From the NCBI GenBank assembly GCA_023079485.1, contig CM041084.1:134632792-134696791 (forward strand): 64,000 nt of DNA, given 5' to 3'. The notes beneath the pieces were generated by a model that worked only from the letters and a program-made list of their open reading frames with translations, made no database searches and was not told the DNA's origin. A program made the translations under genes and the position numbers. Below are positions 33,832 to 46,559 of this stretch, piece by piece. How positions within the stretch are numbered: the stretch's first letter is position 1; the number at the start of each line of letters is the position of its first letter. Source of the DNA: Archilochus colubris (Eukaryota; Chordata; Aves; Apodiformes; Trochilidae).

Positions 33832-36659
33832 ACACCAGTATTTGCAAAGTCCATTCAAATCAATCCAGTAGTTAGAGGGCCATAAATGCCAATATTATTA
33901 TTGCAAAAAGCTTAGTAAGATATGTCACAGTTATTGCTCTACTGCTTTGGTCATGTTTCTTTCATTCGTCTGCTAGCTTTGTAATTGCATTTAAAATGTT
34001 CACCTGCCATACTGTGCTCTCTCTGGGCCATAGAGCGTATTCCTCACAGGTTTTTTTTCTGTGGAATTTTATGTCTTTCATATTATTTTCTGAGGAAGGT
34101 TGGTTTTGTTTTCTGTTTTCTAAGGAAGGTTTGAATATGAAAATTCTAAAGCCACTATTAATTTTTCCTAAAATTTTAAATGCTTATCATTTTGCTTGCT
34201 AGTTCCGTAGGACTTCTACTCAGAAATAATTGTCAGGTGTACAATAAACAGATATTTAAATCCATTATTGGTCAGGAATAAGCCCGGTCTGACTGGTTTG
34301 AAATCAGTTATGAAAGTGTCCATTCCTGTAACTTTACTAGGTTGAAAGAGAGTGTCAGCAGAACTTGCACAGAGGAGAAAGGAAGAGGCAATGCTAACAA
34401 ATCATGTTAGATACCTCCCAAATAAGCAGAGAGGAGGTGATTATGGTGTCACTTAGTAGCAGTTTGGGTAAAATGTGGCAGTTAACTGGAATACGTGATG
34501 TGATTTTTGTAAAGTCCATCTTTTCAAAAGAGAATGGATTCACTGGGTTACTGTCAGATCTGGTATAAAAAGGCAGCCATATGCCTGAGGCTCTTATCAT
34601 ACTGGTCACTGATGGAACTAAAGGGGAAAGATTATCAGTGAACAGCAGTCCTCATGGGATTTTTTTTAGTCTGATTCTATTTTCTGCACCTAAACTCTTT
34701 CCTCAAAAGAGGAATGCTGACAGGGTATGTCTGTAAATTGTCCTACAATATCAAACACATACATTTAAATTTATTTTGATCTCTTTGTTGAATAGAGCAA
34801 TCTACTTGTATCTATCACTGATCAGCATTCTGATTATTTATGCAGTGTTTCAAGATTTTTTTTTTTGTTCTGTTTGAAAAAAAAATATGTTGACTTACTG
34901 GTGTAAGGATCAGACATAAAAGTACTGGAGTGAGTGTAGGCTTTATTTCCTTGGGCTGAGTTACCTTATATTGATGAAGATGGAAAAAACCTCAATACTC
35001 TCTAAAATAATGCAGAAGCATCTGAATCCAGTTGCATTCATTACAGCCAGTAATCCACTTCCCTGTTTTCTCTGTGCTGAGGTACTTCTGTCAAGACTGG
35101 GTAAGAGAACTCAGATGGGGCAACAATAGAATCACATTTTGGTATAATAATTTTCCTTTCCCTCTAGCAAATCTTACCAATCTTTCCCAGTCAACAGTGT
35201 CATAGTTGGGAACAAGAGAACCACATTTTCCACATGGTATGCAACCTTCTTCAGCTGGCTTCTACAGCATTTATCTGTCTTACGAGTTATTCTTCAAATC
35301 AAGAGCCAGAAGAGATAAGAGTTTTAAATATTAAGGCAGTTATGTCAGCACACTCCATCTTGGTGGGTAAGATGAGCTCAACAGGTTTGACTCTGGTTTC
35401 CAGTCACTTCCTCACACATGCTAAATTTTTAAACTGTTGGAATTTATTTATTTATTTATTCTTCCACAACAGCTTTATCTCTTGGTTTTATGTTTCCTGT
35501 TCACTATTTGCTGGTCATTCTTACATGTAACAGTCCAGTACTTCTGCAAAAATTTCTAGGATGAGATCATGAGAGAATTGGAAAGAAAACACAAAGAAAG
35601 TTCAAAGCTTCAGCCAGTCTATATTTAATGTTCCTTTTTCACATTTTCTGTGGCCCTTCCGGGTGCAAGATAGGTTGCTTTTAGGCACAAATGGAATGGG
35701 CATCTCTTCTTGAGATGTCCTGATGTGTGCAAAATCTACAATTTGTTAAAAGACTGGCAAATCTTTGTTCTTCTTCTGACCTTGTAGTCATTCTTTGTAT
35801 TGTTTCCTTTATGGTCTTACTCTTGCAGTATTTTCAAAGAATTCCTAATTTGTATATGGGTCAATAGTTTACTGGAAACATAGATTGCTTGCAACTAGAA
35901 TATACTGGCTCCTTTAACACTTCTCACTGCTTGCAATCTTGTTTTAAAAGCAGCCAAAGACTTACTGCTTCCAAACACCTTCCTCACAGATAAAGAATCA
36001 TCTGAATCCTTAAAATAGTCAGAAATATAAGTGTATTTTTTATTATCTCTCAATTTTTACTTTGACCATAATTTTAAAAACTTTGATGTTCTGCCTTTGG
36101 ATCTGTCATGTTTTGGTTGGGGTTTTTCCCACAAAATAAATTTTATTTTCTTTATTTTTTTATTCTCCCTTTCTAGAACTTTGTTAGGATTAATAAATTT
36201 CAAGAATACCATTGGTAACATTGGTAGCACAGGTAACAAAAAATTCCTTAAGTGAACACATTCCTATTAAATTATCTGACAAAGCCTTTGTATATATATA
36301 TATGTGGTTTTGTTGTAGGTTTGCACCTTTTCAAAGTGAATATTTAAGCTTCTTTCCTAAGTCATGGGAGCATATACTGAATTCTTTTAAAGGCAGGTTT
36401 TCAATTATTGGTGTGTCTTCTGCTAAGCATGGAGAAATAACCTTGTCTGTTCTATCACCTGAGATATCAATCAACTTCAGTGTGTATTGTAAAACAGAAA
36501 TTTAGAACACGAAAATTGTGAATTTTCCCAGCATGATTTATTTCTTCTTTAGATCTCTCAGTAGTTATTCCCTGCTTCATAAGTAGACTGGATACACAGG
36601 TAGTTTCATTCTGAAATTCAGTTTTGTTTTTCTTAGGTTTATGTTTTATATAATGCTTG
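33832..36659. other. Unique AT-rich DNA, no feature seen
   Basis: No transposon recognised. Open frames at 33996-34202, 34394-34609, 35234-35530, 36031-36255 and 36212-36505 are hydrophobic AT-rich translations without domain signatures. Confidence 0.5.
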
Positions 36660-36900
36660 GGAAAGTTTAGCTTAATTGCTTAATGATTGGCATTTAATAA
36701 GTAACTAATTGACCCTGCATTAAGCAGTTAAACATGGCATCCTAAAGGCTAATGAGCATCTAACACAGAATCCTCCCTGAAGCCATTAATAGTACACACT
36801 AGACATTAATGACTTTGGGTGTGTTGGATTTCTAAATCTCATTTTAAGTATGTGCAGGATTAAGTGTCCAGTTGTTCTAGGAGAAGAAAACATCAGATAT
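36660..36900. promoter_or_regulatory. TAAT-rich block, possible conserved enhancer
   Basis: About eight TAAT/ATTA homeodomain cores within roughly 140 bp (CTTAATTG, TTAATGATTG, CTAATTGACC, GCATTAAGC, GCTAATGAGC, CCATTAAT, ACATTAATGAC). Several sit in full 6-8 bp homeodomain contexts and the sequence between them is complex. The AT-rich background makes some clustering expected. Confidence 0.25.
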
Positions 36901-37563
36901 CCCTGACAAATGCAATTTTCAAGCAGGTGGCTGTGAACAGTGGATTCCAACCCACAAAGGTCTTATCTTTTGCATTCTTTTTTGTATGTGCATAGAAATT
37001 TATAGGAACTGTTTTTTCCAAATCAATGCAAGAACTGTAACGTGGACCAATTTAGTGGTATATCTGTGCCAATTATGTAATCTTAAAAAAGGCCATATGT
37101 ATTCCCCGTAATGACTTCCACATTTCTTAAAATGTCAACAACTTCTGCAAGATACTGACTCTCACTGTCTGACAGCAGAATATTGACTCTTCCTAAATAT
37201 TTGATGGAAAATCAGTGATTCACTTGCATTTATAAAAAATGGATATATGTCCTTCAGTATGGAGAAAGTTGGAATTTTACTGGCATTAGGTAATTTATCA
37301 GTGAAGGTGTGACATTTCATTTTAAATTATGCTCTCTGGTAAAAATGAATGCAAACTTTCGTTTTAGTTCTTCATCATTTATTTTAGTACAGTCAGAAAT
37401 CACTTGCCCTGTGCAAATTGCTTACAATTAGTATCAATGACCAAAAAGAAGCATTCTGAAATATCAAATGATTTTTTTTTCTATTTTTTTTATTGACAAC
37501 AACAGGATTTCATTTTTTGCTGGACAGTCACAAAGCTGTCTTAAATATTTAATTAAAGATTTT
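36901..37563. other. Unique sequence, no feature seen
   Basis: No repeat or gene recognised. T-rich stretch near 37470-37491. Confidence 0.5.
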
Positions 37564-37578
37564 CCAGTAGATGGCAGC
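37564..37578 (+). promoter_or_regulatory. Candidate CTCF binding site
   Basis: CCAGTAGATGGCAGC matches the degenerate CTCF core CCASYAGRKGGCRSY at all 15 positions. CTCF is a zinc-finger protein that anchors chromatin loops, and site direction matters; this one points along the plus strand. Surrounding sequence is not from a transposon I recognise. Occupancy cannot be judged from sequence. Confidence 0.55.
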
Positions 37579-38159
37579 ATTTTACAGTGATTGGAAATAA
37601 AGAATGCTACCTAAGAAGACTGCTGTAGCTGACAGGTTGTTGTATCCAGCAAACATTGCTTAACACAAGTTTATGACTTTGCTTTTTCAAATTAGGAATG
37701 GCCAAAACCTGTTGTGATCTCTATTTTCCTATGTCTATAAGAAATGTCTATGCCTATCTATCTCTGTGTATCTTAGTCAAGATAGACTACCTAAAAGCAG
37801 GAAATACCAATGAAAATGCCCCAGCTGGTTAACTGGTTTCTAAATGAAGCCAAGATGATTTTAATGTTTTAATGCTGTTAAGATAATTTGGGGGCAGATA
37901 TTGAAAAACATTTTCGATATGGCTGAGATTGAGATTTAACAATATTGGAATTTAGTTCCCTATTTATTTCAGAGCCCAAATAAAAGAGGAAACATGTTTT
38001 TCCACAGTTCTCCTCAAAATTTATGTCCTTGTATTTGTGCTAAATATTCATTTTATTAGGATCTAATCCTCTCCCACTCCTAATGAATTTTAGTGAAAAT
38101 TCATTAAGTATGGTAGTTAGCATATCTAATTTATTTGCACATGGTTACTGTAATTCAGA
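37579..38159. other. Unique sequence, no feature seen
   Basis: No recognised feature. Confidence 0.5.
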
Positions 38160-38193
38160 ATTTTAAGTACATTCCCATTTTAAGTACATTCCC
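38160..38193. repeat. Perfect 17-bp tandem duplication
   Basis: ATTTTAAGTACATTCCC occurs twice in direct succession with no mismatch, suggesting a recent duplication. Confidence 0.95.
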
Positions 38194-38407
38194 ACACAGA
38201 AGACCAGGACTTTTGGCAAGTGTGAAGTGATGTAAGCACAATGTAATTTATTTTCTCAAGCTTATATTGCATCCTCCCACCTTTACTCTTTCTAGCTTCA
38301 GTATCACCTACAAACCTTGTACTTTGAGCACAGTGATGATTTTTCTCATTTACTTTGATGTCAGTGAGAATGAATTGTATGAAAAGAGGTACAATTTTTT
38401 AAGAAAA
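38194..38407. other. Unique spacer, no feature seen
   Basis: No recognised repeat or gene. Confidence 0.5.
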
Positions 38408-38556
38408 CAGGATGCCCAGAGAGGTTGTGGATTCTCCATCTGTGGAGGTATCAAATAAAGAGCTGGACATGATCCTGGGCAGCCTACTTGCTTGAGCTGT
38501 GTGTATTGGACTAGGTGATCTCGAGAGACCCCTTCCAACCTCACAGATTCTGTCGT
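38408..38556 (+). repeat. CR1 LINE 3' end, plus strand
   Basis: Starts abruptly at GGATGCCCAGAGAGGTTGTG, continues through CTCCATCTGTGGAGGTAT, GGACTAGGTGATCTCGAGAG and CCCTTCCAACC, and ends in a degenerate tail (AGATTCTGTCG). 5'-truncated; coding part gone. Confidence 0.9.
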
Positions 38557-39440
38557 TAAATGTGAGAAAATTAAAAACTTTCAGAGGAAAGGATACATTC
38601 TATATTATAAGAAAATGATGTATTAGACAACCACTGAATTCCTTGTCTAGCTGACCTATGCCAAGCTTTTACATTTTTACTGGTGAATTTAAGTACCTGA
38701 TCTAGGAGATCTAGGAACACTATAATAAGTTAAAAGTGGTTAAAAATGTACAGTCAAGGTTGTGAGTCAATGTAAAACATAACTTAGTGATACAGAGAAC
38801 AGAACTGTAAGATTTAAAATGAGATGAAAAAAATCCAACTATTTTTGTGCTCTTTCTCACTGCTCCATTATGGCACCAGTCACTTCCCTACTGTTTTCTG
38901 TAGGGTGGATTCGTATTCTTAAAACATGAACTCTGTTGTTTTTTATTTATAGAAAACCAGAGAATGTGAAGATTTAGTTCTGTTTTTTCTTTTTAGTACA
39001 AGTGGCTTTCAGTACAAGAGTTACTGGAAACTCAAAGTTCCTCAGTACTTATATGAAAATCTGCAAGAAAAGGAAATAATGTGGCAATAAGATTGTATTT
39101 TATTGATCCTGGCATCTGAAAAATTATTTGAAGATGTTGGATATTTTGTCTCCTTTTACCAAAAAGTAAGTTTTAAAAAAAGCTGTTAAAATAATAAAGC
39201 TCAATATATTTTGCTTAGTCCAAAATAATTAATTTCAATACGTACATATTAAAGGTGCTGTTCAACAGCTTTGATACAAATGGTAATTCATCTTGGCTAT
39301 AATTCATGTTTTACACAATTCTAATACTGTTTTCAAGGAAATGGGCAGTAGATGTTCATCACATTAAAGTACACATTAGACAGACTCTGATAAATATTCA
39401 TGCTTTGAATTCCTTTGAAATAAAGTACTTATATGTATAA
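38557..39440. other. Unique AT-rich DNA, no feature seen
   Basis: No recognised repeat or gene. Confidence 0.5.
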
Positions 39441-39631
39441 GGGTAACAGATCTGGAACAGACTGCCCAGAAAGGCTGTGGTGTCTCCATCTTTGGAGACA
39501 TTCAAAACCTGTCTGGACACTCTCCTGTGCAATCTGCTCTAGGTGAATCTGCTTTGTCAGGGTGCTTGGACAAGGTGATCTCCAGCAGTCCCTTCCCACC
39601 CCTAGCATTCTGCCATTCTGTAGTTCTGTGA
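39441..39631 (+). repeat. CR1 LINE 3' end, plus strand
   Basis: GGGTAACAGATCTGGAACAG, CTGCCCAGAAAGGCTGTGG, CTCCATCTTTGGAGACATTC, GGACAAGGTGATCTCCAGCA, CCCTTCCCACCCCTAGC and an ATTCTGCCATTCTGTAG-type tail. 5'-truncated. Confidence 0.92.
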
Positions 39632-40376
39632 TATACACATCTTGGAAAAGAATTTAGCTTTATACTTGTCTTCTAGGTGCAATGAATTGATTGTATCCTG
39701 TTGAGCAGCATCATAAAACCTTTCAGTTACCTTACAATTTTAGATACCTAGCTGAAATTATGCATTTCCTCAGAAGTGGCCCACACAGTTATTTAGATTC
39801 TAGTTTTATTGCTTTCTGAGCAAAATACCCCACTCTATAAGTTCCTGAAGCTCCATCACTGTCAGTAGTGGTGTCTGAATTCATGCTACCTGGGGTATCC
39901 AGCTGTCTATTACTGACATCTATTCCCTTTGTATTTAGGCTAACCACAAGTATTGAACAAGTTAAAAAGAACTGAGAGCAAATGAAGTCTACTGAAAATG
40001 ACCCATTTCTTTATCCAAAAGTGGCTTTCTGTTGTTTCCTCTTCCATAGGTTTTAAGGAAAGCATGCATGTTTGGCAAAATTCTCAGTGTTGCTATGGTA
40101 TTGCCTTTGTTTAGCTTCTGTTGCTTTATAGAACTTTATATAAAAGTATTCTGGATAAAGTATTTTCCTATATTCCTTATAGATCTATGTATTTGGTCCC
40201 TTGATGTAGAAATTAATAAAATTCCACAGCCATGATTAAGGTACAGTATCTAAATGTTTACATTCCATAAATAAGCACAGGAAAACAGGCAGATTAGCCG
40301 TCTTCAGAGTTCACTCTCTATGATCTTCCAAAAATTTCTGCATGTATACTCACCAATTTGTTCTTTCTAAACATTA
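39632..40376. other. Unique AT-rich DNA, no feature seen
   Basis: No recognised repeat or gene. Confidence 0.5.
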
Positions 40377-40449
40377 GGATACGGGGGGGTTGGACTTGAT
40401 GGCTTTTAGAGGTCCCTTACAACTTAAATTATCCTACAATTCTGTGATT
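40377..40449 (+). repeat. Very short CR1 3' end, plus strand
   Basis: Only the last ~70 bases of CR1: GGGGGGTTGGACTTGATGGC, TTTTAGAGGTCCCTTACAAC, then CCTACAATTCTGTGAT. Extreme 5' truncation. Confidence 0.85.
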
Positions 40450-41259
40450 TTAAATTTTTCTGTTATTTGTACTTATTTATTTGCTGCTTCACTTTGATTT
40501 TGCCTTCAAACAGGGAGCAGTCCCTCCTTTATGAACAATTCTTACAAGTTGACAGTATAACAGTGCTTTCTGTGTTGCTTCACTTGCATCATCTTTTTAG
40601 GTTTCAGGTTCTTGAATTATACTCTATATAAATTTTCATTGCAGAAAAGCAATTGTCATGATATGGGGAGGAAAGCACAAGTTTGGCAAGTTATTTTATC
40701 TTGTTTGAGCTAACCTTTATTTTATACTTCTAACTTCCTAACACTGACATAAACATGTCTGTTAGAAGCAGTGTTCTTAACACAGTCTAACCACAAATGT
40801 ATATGCAACTGCTTTCTTCTGGAGAAGTCATCCTTAACGTTGACATCTTTTGGAGCAGTAGCCTTACTTTTGTCTTTTCAGAAAGCTTCTGGATCAGAGA
40901 GCCTGGCATCCCCTTAGAGAGGCAGTGTCAAAAGGAAAAGATAGTGTGGCAGTAACAAAAAAGGTATTGATAGACAGGAAAGAGGTAGTACTAATGCAAG
41001 CTTGTAGAAACAGTGATGCCCTGAAATCAGAGCTCTTCCTAACATTCAGAACCATGTTCACAGTCTGCTGGGTAAGCTGTTCTAAAAATTGGGATTTTTA
41101 ACACCAATAAGTTAGGTCAGATGCACCCCTGTGAATGAACAGCTTATGGGTTTTCAAAATTCATAAAAAAGGCCAAATACAAGTGATAAATATTTATACT
41201 AGAAAAAACAGTCACGTTATTCTGCATCTACCACTGAGAAAAAGTTGGCCTTACTGCCA
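40450..41259. other. Unique sequence, no gene accepted
   Basis: An 80-codon stop-to-stop frame (40862-41101) sits between an acceptor-like TTTTGTCTTTTCAG and a donor-like GGTAAGC, but its translation matches nothing I know and the length is unremarkable for 64 kb. Confidence 0.4.
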
Positions 41260-41337
41260 AATATTTCAAGTCAAATACTGAGATATATTTCATTTCATAA
41301 TATTTCAAGACAAACATTGAGATATGTTTCATTTCAT
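41260..41337. repeat. 39-bp tandem duplication, two copies
   Basis: Copies at 41260-41298 and 41299-41337 start AATATTTCAAG and end TTTCATTTCAT. They match at 35 of 39 positions. Confidence 0.92.
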
Positions 41338-41396
41338 TCAGACAAAATCTAATAAAGCAAACTTAACCACAATGACTTTAGTTTGATTGTGCCTCA

Positions 41397-41432
41397 ATTT
41401 AGATGTGTATATGTATTTAGATGTGTACATGT
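41397..41432. repeat. 18-bp tandem duplication, two copies
   Basis: ATTTAGATGTGTATATGT is followed by ATTTAGATGTGTACATGT, one mismatch. Only 60 bases from the 39-bp duplication but unrelated in sequence. Confidence 0.9.
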
Positions 41433-41849
41433 ATTCATTCATATCTAAGGTACTTGCACCTTCAAAAATCTAAAAATTTTATTTTAAATATTTAATCATT
41501 TGATGGAACATAGAAATTTGTTAATGCCAGTGTGAACTATGATTCAATCTTAGATTAAGTAGCTGTAGTTTCTACTTGGTAAAAATATTACAAATTGTAC
41601 CATTATGACTTTCAGAACACAAAAACATTGAATGCAGAATTCATCCCTCAGGATCTGACTGGCAAATGTCAACACATGTCATCTCAAACTGTTCAACATA
41701 GTTATGTAGCAAACAACTGCTTAAACACATCTATGACCATCTTCATAAGCGTCACTCTTTCAATTTCTATGATATTAATACTTTTTTTTACTTAAAAAAA
41801 CCTTTAAAGGATTTCCCTTTTTACTTCAAAAACTGGAACAAACCGCTCA

Positions 41850-42330
41850 GCAAATCTCTTGCTGCACTGCAGGCAGACAGCAGCTTGGTGCATTAAGTAA
41901 GGTATCTGTGTCTATCCTGAGGTTGTGCAGGCCTAATTGTAATTAATTCTGCTTTGTCACCTCCTCAGTGCCACCAACCATTTATCAATCTTTCTCCATC
42001 TGTTCTTCCTGCCATATTCCTAAACTGTCAACCATTTGTTACAGACTGCTTTTGTTCTGCTAAGTGAAACACACCTAACATGATAATGCACCTGGATATG
42101 GTTGCAGTAAAATGGATTAAAATAGAATAAATGATGGCTCTGGTCTTTATCACCTTGGAAGACTCCACTGATTTCTTATGTAATGTAATTAAGCATTAGT
42201 TAGATCCCAAAGCCCCTAAGGCAAACTTGTGGTATTTGTGTTTAAATTGCTGTATTAGTTCTGTCCAATTTATTTTTATACTCTCATTATTTTGCATATC
42301 AATTACTCAAAATTAATGCAAACTATTTGA
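41850..42330. other. Possible conserved non-coding block
   Basis: Complex, moderately GC sequence with GGCCTAATTGTAATTAATTC (about 41929-41948), GTAATTAAGCATTAG (about 42186-42200) and octamer-like TTTTGCATATCAATTAC near 42291-42307, bounded by simple repeats. The composition recalls vertebrate enhancers. No alignment was available. Confidence 0.25.
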
Positions 42331-42360
42331 AAACCTTTTTTTAGGTTTGATTTGGTTAGG

Positions 42361-42384
42361 TTTTGTTTTGTTTTGTTTTGTTTT
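42361..42384. repeat. (TTTTG)n, about five units
   Basis: Perfect TTTTG units followed by a C run (CCCC). One of several A/C- or T/G-biased tracts in the window. Confidence 0.9.
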
Positions 42385-45208
42385 CCCCAAGGGAGTAATG
42401 CCAAGAATATATATGAATACTATTTATAGTGAGCAAATATTTTCATTTTATGTATTGCTTCTCATCCTTATTGTTTAATGTAGCATATAGTATTTTATTT
42501 TTCCTAAATATCTCTCCAGTGATGATCCTTATGTCCAGTTTTGGAGTCTAGATAGCTGTGCAGTAGGACTGCCAATGAAATCTGGCTAGGCACTATGCAA
42601 AGTCTCTTCCTTGAAGATATGGACAATCCAGAACATTTCTGGTGAAGAAAAATTAACTCTCTCTTTGCCTTATGCATGGATATTTTGACTGTCAGGATAA
42701 TGACCTAGAAATAAACAGGCTGCAGGCTTGTTGTTTTGGGGTTTTTTGTTGGTGTGTGGTTCTTTAAATTGCCAGAAATAGATGCCAGAACTGCACAAAA
42801 GATTATTTTTTTTAATATGGAGCTAATAAATCATTGTAAAACTGATGTAGCACTATGATGTACTGCAACAAGTTTAGCCTTTAAAGTCAAGGTTAGGCAC
42901 CATTCCAAAGGGCATGCTATTACAGAAATAAAAGTAATATTTCTTAGCTGAAGTTCTTTCATTTGCATTATGAAGTACATTAAAATCAGAGATCACAATT
43001 AGCCTGCTCGTGTTAAAAGCTACTTATCTAAAAATACATGTACATGGATTAAATTCTAGGCTGTATGCAGCTGCCAAAATATTTGTATTGTTTGATACTT
43101 GCAATACCTGCTTGGACTTCAGCTTGTGATCCAGACATGAGTTCCTTCATCTCTTATCTACCAGCTCTATGAGGTTGATTTGGACATCATCCGGCAATGT
43201 AAATATAATTTTTTGGCCCAAATGCATATATTTAGGCAACTGAATTTATGTCTCTCTCAAAATAGCAAGTTATTTGAGGTTTTTTGAGTTCTGATCCTAT
43301 TTACTAAGGTAAGCGTGGATGTAGGTGATCCAATTAATGAAAAGGTTCCTCTGCTTTTTAAAGGTTTTCTTGGTTCGATATACTTTTTTGAGGACTGGGG
43401 GAAGTTGGTGTCCCATATTTTCCCCATATTATGTAGTGTCACAAACACTCATAACAGCCCCAAGACCCAGATTTTTCACATAATAACTTGAAAATTGCTC
43501 CACATGGTGTAGGTGTATAGACTTTATTTCAACATACCCCAGAGTGCATATAAGCAGTAAATATCTACAGGTGAAACGATTTTTAAGCACCAGTTCAACA
43601 CTGGAACAGAAAGAGGAACCTTGGTAAAGGTGTTCCCCTTTTACTACATTAGAGGTCACTCCTGCTTACTCACCTGATAGTTTGATATAACATTGCACTC
43701 CTTGGAACATAAGGACAAAATTTCACAAACAAGGGTTCAGGGATATTCCTTCCTTTCTCCCTCAGAATCTCTCCCTTGATGGCATTCAGGACATTCCTTT
43801 GTATGTGTGGATCCCAAATGACTAGAGATAAGCAGGCACTGAAAACAAAATTTCAGTGGTCAGAGTAAGTATTAGCACTGCTATATCCTTAAGCAAAGAG
43901 AAGATGCTATGGAGCACTTTAGTGTCCATGCTTTCTTTTTCTCTAACTGGGGTGTTAATAGAAAATTCTGTGGAAGGGAAAAAAAGGGACAGCTTTAAAG
44001 AGCTTTAAGTGGTTTGAGTTTTCATTACAAAAATAGTTTGTGTGGGACTATTACTGCTTCTGTAAGACATGAGAAGTAACTGGGATAAACTGCGAGGAGA
44101 TTCAGTGGAAGAAAAAAACTTTACACTGGTTGCTATAATTTACCTGTGATCAAGTGGTTGCTGTAGTTCACCAGCCCTCAGAATAACAGGTTGTGCTGTA
44201 TGAGCCTGCTACAAGCTCAGACTACAATCTGATTTTTATATAAGTACTACATGTACTGAAGCTGAGGTAAAGACTTCTGTATTTTTTAGAGTGGCAAGTA
44301 CAAAAGCATTATCTATATCTGGTGTATCTCATGAAAGTGATAGAAATAGTGTATTCCTGGGGATAGTAATAACACTTTGAATACATAAAAATAATGCTTA
44401 ACTGATAGAAATATAATAGAAACTAATAGAGGAACTTGTCAGAGACTTAAAAAGTCAATCTTGTTAAAATATATAATTAAACAAATTATTTCAGGACATA
44501 ATAAAACAAAACAAAACAAAAAACCCCCACTTAATGAGAGATGGAACTGACCTTAAAGAAAAAACCAGATATATATCCATGTTAACCAGCTGAACAACTA
44601 GAAATCTGAATACAGGGTGACAGGTAAAGTAAAACAGGCCAAATTCATTTATCTTACAAGACAGACATGGATGAAGTAAATTAGCCAAAGCAATGGAAAG
44701 ATGCAGATTTTAAAATAAAATAAATTAAATGCGGAAATAAGTAAATATAAATACCTTATGCCAAGGTGTTCAGAGAAAAGAGCAAAGCACATATTTCAGT
44801 TCCAGAAAAGACTTTAAGAAAGCACAGAAATAAGGGAAGCTGAAGTTTTAATCCATTTGATATAAATATAACCATCAGATATGTGAAAGACAGTGGGAGC
44901 AGAAGCAAACCCAAGGATGGGTTTTGCTTTTGAAACTGGGACGTGGAAGAAACATATTTGAGTAAGGGAATACTAAAAATGTCAAATGAAGGGTCAGAGC
45001 TGATATTTAGAGACTGTTCTATCCTATAGTTTTGTGTGTGTACATTTACATGTATAGTGATGGTTTACAGTGATTGAGCACAGGGATTACAGATTTGAGT
45101 TAGCATGGGTTTGGTCTTTTTTTGTGGCTAAAAGACAATCAGAATCACTTGGCAACACACTGAATATTGCCAGGAAAGGAGATAGGGAGGGAGGAAGGAC
45201 AGAGGATG
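42385..45208. other. Mostly unique AT-rich DNA
   Basis: No gene recognised. A perfect octamer ATTTGCAT (42961-42968) begins a complex block to about 43200 that might be conserved. A-rich AAAAC repeats ending in C5 lie at about 44504-44529. Confidence 0.45.
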
Positions 45209-45230
45209 GTGTGTGTGTGTGTGTGTGTGT
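45209..45230. repeat. (GT)11 microsatellite
   Basis: Eleven uninterrupted GT units, likely polymorphic in length. Confidence 0.95.
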
Positions 45231-46559
45231 AATGCCATAGCACTCTGTTTCCTGAGCTAGAGCACTAGAGTCAGTTACTAGTATAAAGAAGTCCCAAAGG
45301 TATCTCTACACATTTCTTTTCATTGAATAGATAGTTTAGACAGAATATTGATCTGAATTCAATGTTTATTTGTCAGTGTACAGTCTGTACACCCCAGATG
45401 CCCTAGGTCTCTGGGGGCTTCTGTGGAAGGGAGTGAATTCTGTGCTCATTTAAGAATTTCAAAGGAGCGTTAGGCACTGACGGGTCAAACTGAGACTTTT
45501 GCTTCTCAAGGAACTGGCAGATATAGACTTGTCAGAGATTCAACCCAATCCTAACTCCATCTGCCAGTGTAATTTGAATTAACCCATTTTTTTCAAGCAG
45601 CCTGTGAGCTGCAGGAAAGTAGTAAAAACCAGAAACAACAGTAATGGAGGACTTAATGTTAGACAGATAGCATCCAGAAAAAGTATGCTTGCTTTCCCTG
45701 TGAAGTATGCATGAAAGAAATCAAATCAGACACAGAGTATACACAGTAGTGAAAAGCTGAGTTTGAGTAGTGAGGGTGTTACTCAGACAAAGAGATTACT
45801 CATCCCGATTCATACCCTTTATTATCCTTTTTAATCCGTCACAGATAGGACTATTGAGAGGAAGACAAATAAGAAAATACAGTAAATAAGTACTTCAACA
45901 ACATTACCATAATTTTACTGATGGCTCTTCATGTTCATGCTATTAAGTCATACAACAAAGAAATAGTGTATTGTAAGGTTTTTGTATGAGAGTAAAGAGT
46001 TAAATTTACATTTTGCAAGTGCTGTTGTGTCGCATTTCACCTAGACCAAAATATAATAAAATATTTGTGACACTGAGGCAGGTAAATGCTAAGTTGTTGC
46101 AGGTAGCTTAATTCAGTGTGTGTCTATGATATGAAATCTGTATAAGTAATGATTTTTTTAACATTAATATTATTTGTTATGCATCACACTGTTCATTAAC
46201 CATGTTGCTTCACACAATTCATCCCTGCATGTTATAATTTGGATTGCAAATATGAGTGATTGAAACTGGATCAGATTTAAGCCAATTCTAAAATCAGATA
46301 GGGCTAAAAATATGTGAAAGTAAGAATTTTGTTGCCTTGAGCACATAATCTGTTGACTTAAGTTAATTTCTTATTAATTAGATGTCAGGTGTTCATTCCT
46401 GCTCAGGTTCAGTGCTTGGTTTTGATTATCTAGTAGTGACAGTAGTAGCTACTACTGCAAACAAGAAGGTGTCAGAATCTAATATTGTGTGAGTAGGTTC
46501 TTTTAGTCATTACACAGTAGGGGACTTAATGTTTAATATTGAGTTTTTATTGATAATAA
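45231..46559. other. Unique AT-rich DNA, no feature seen
   Basis: No recognised repeat or gene. Confidence 0.5.

Noticed and set aside
35234..35530. 98-residue open frame with hydrophobic C-terminus
   Set aside because: No domain, no splice or promoter support, AT-driven codon pattern; the region is otherwise unique non-coding DNA.
40862..41101. 80-codon frame between an acceptor-like and a donor-like splice site
   Set aside because: Translation has no recognisable domain, and frames of this length with nearby AG/GT are expected many times in 64 kb.
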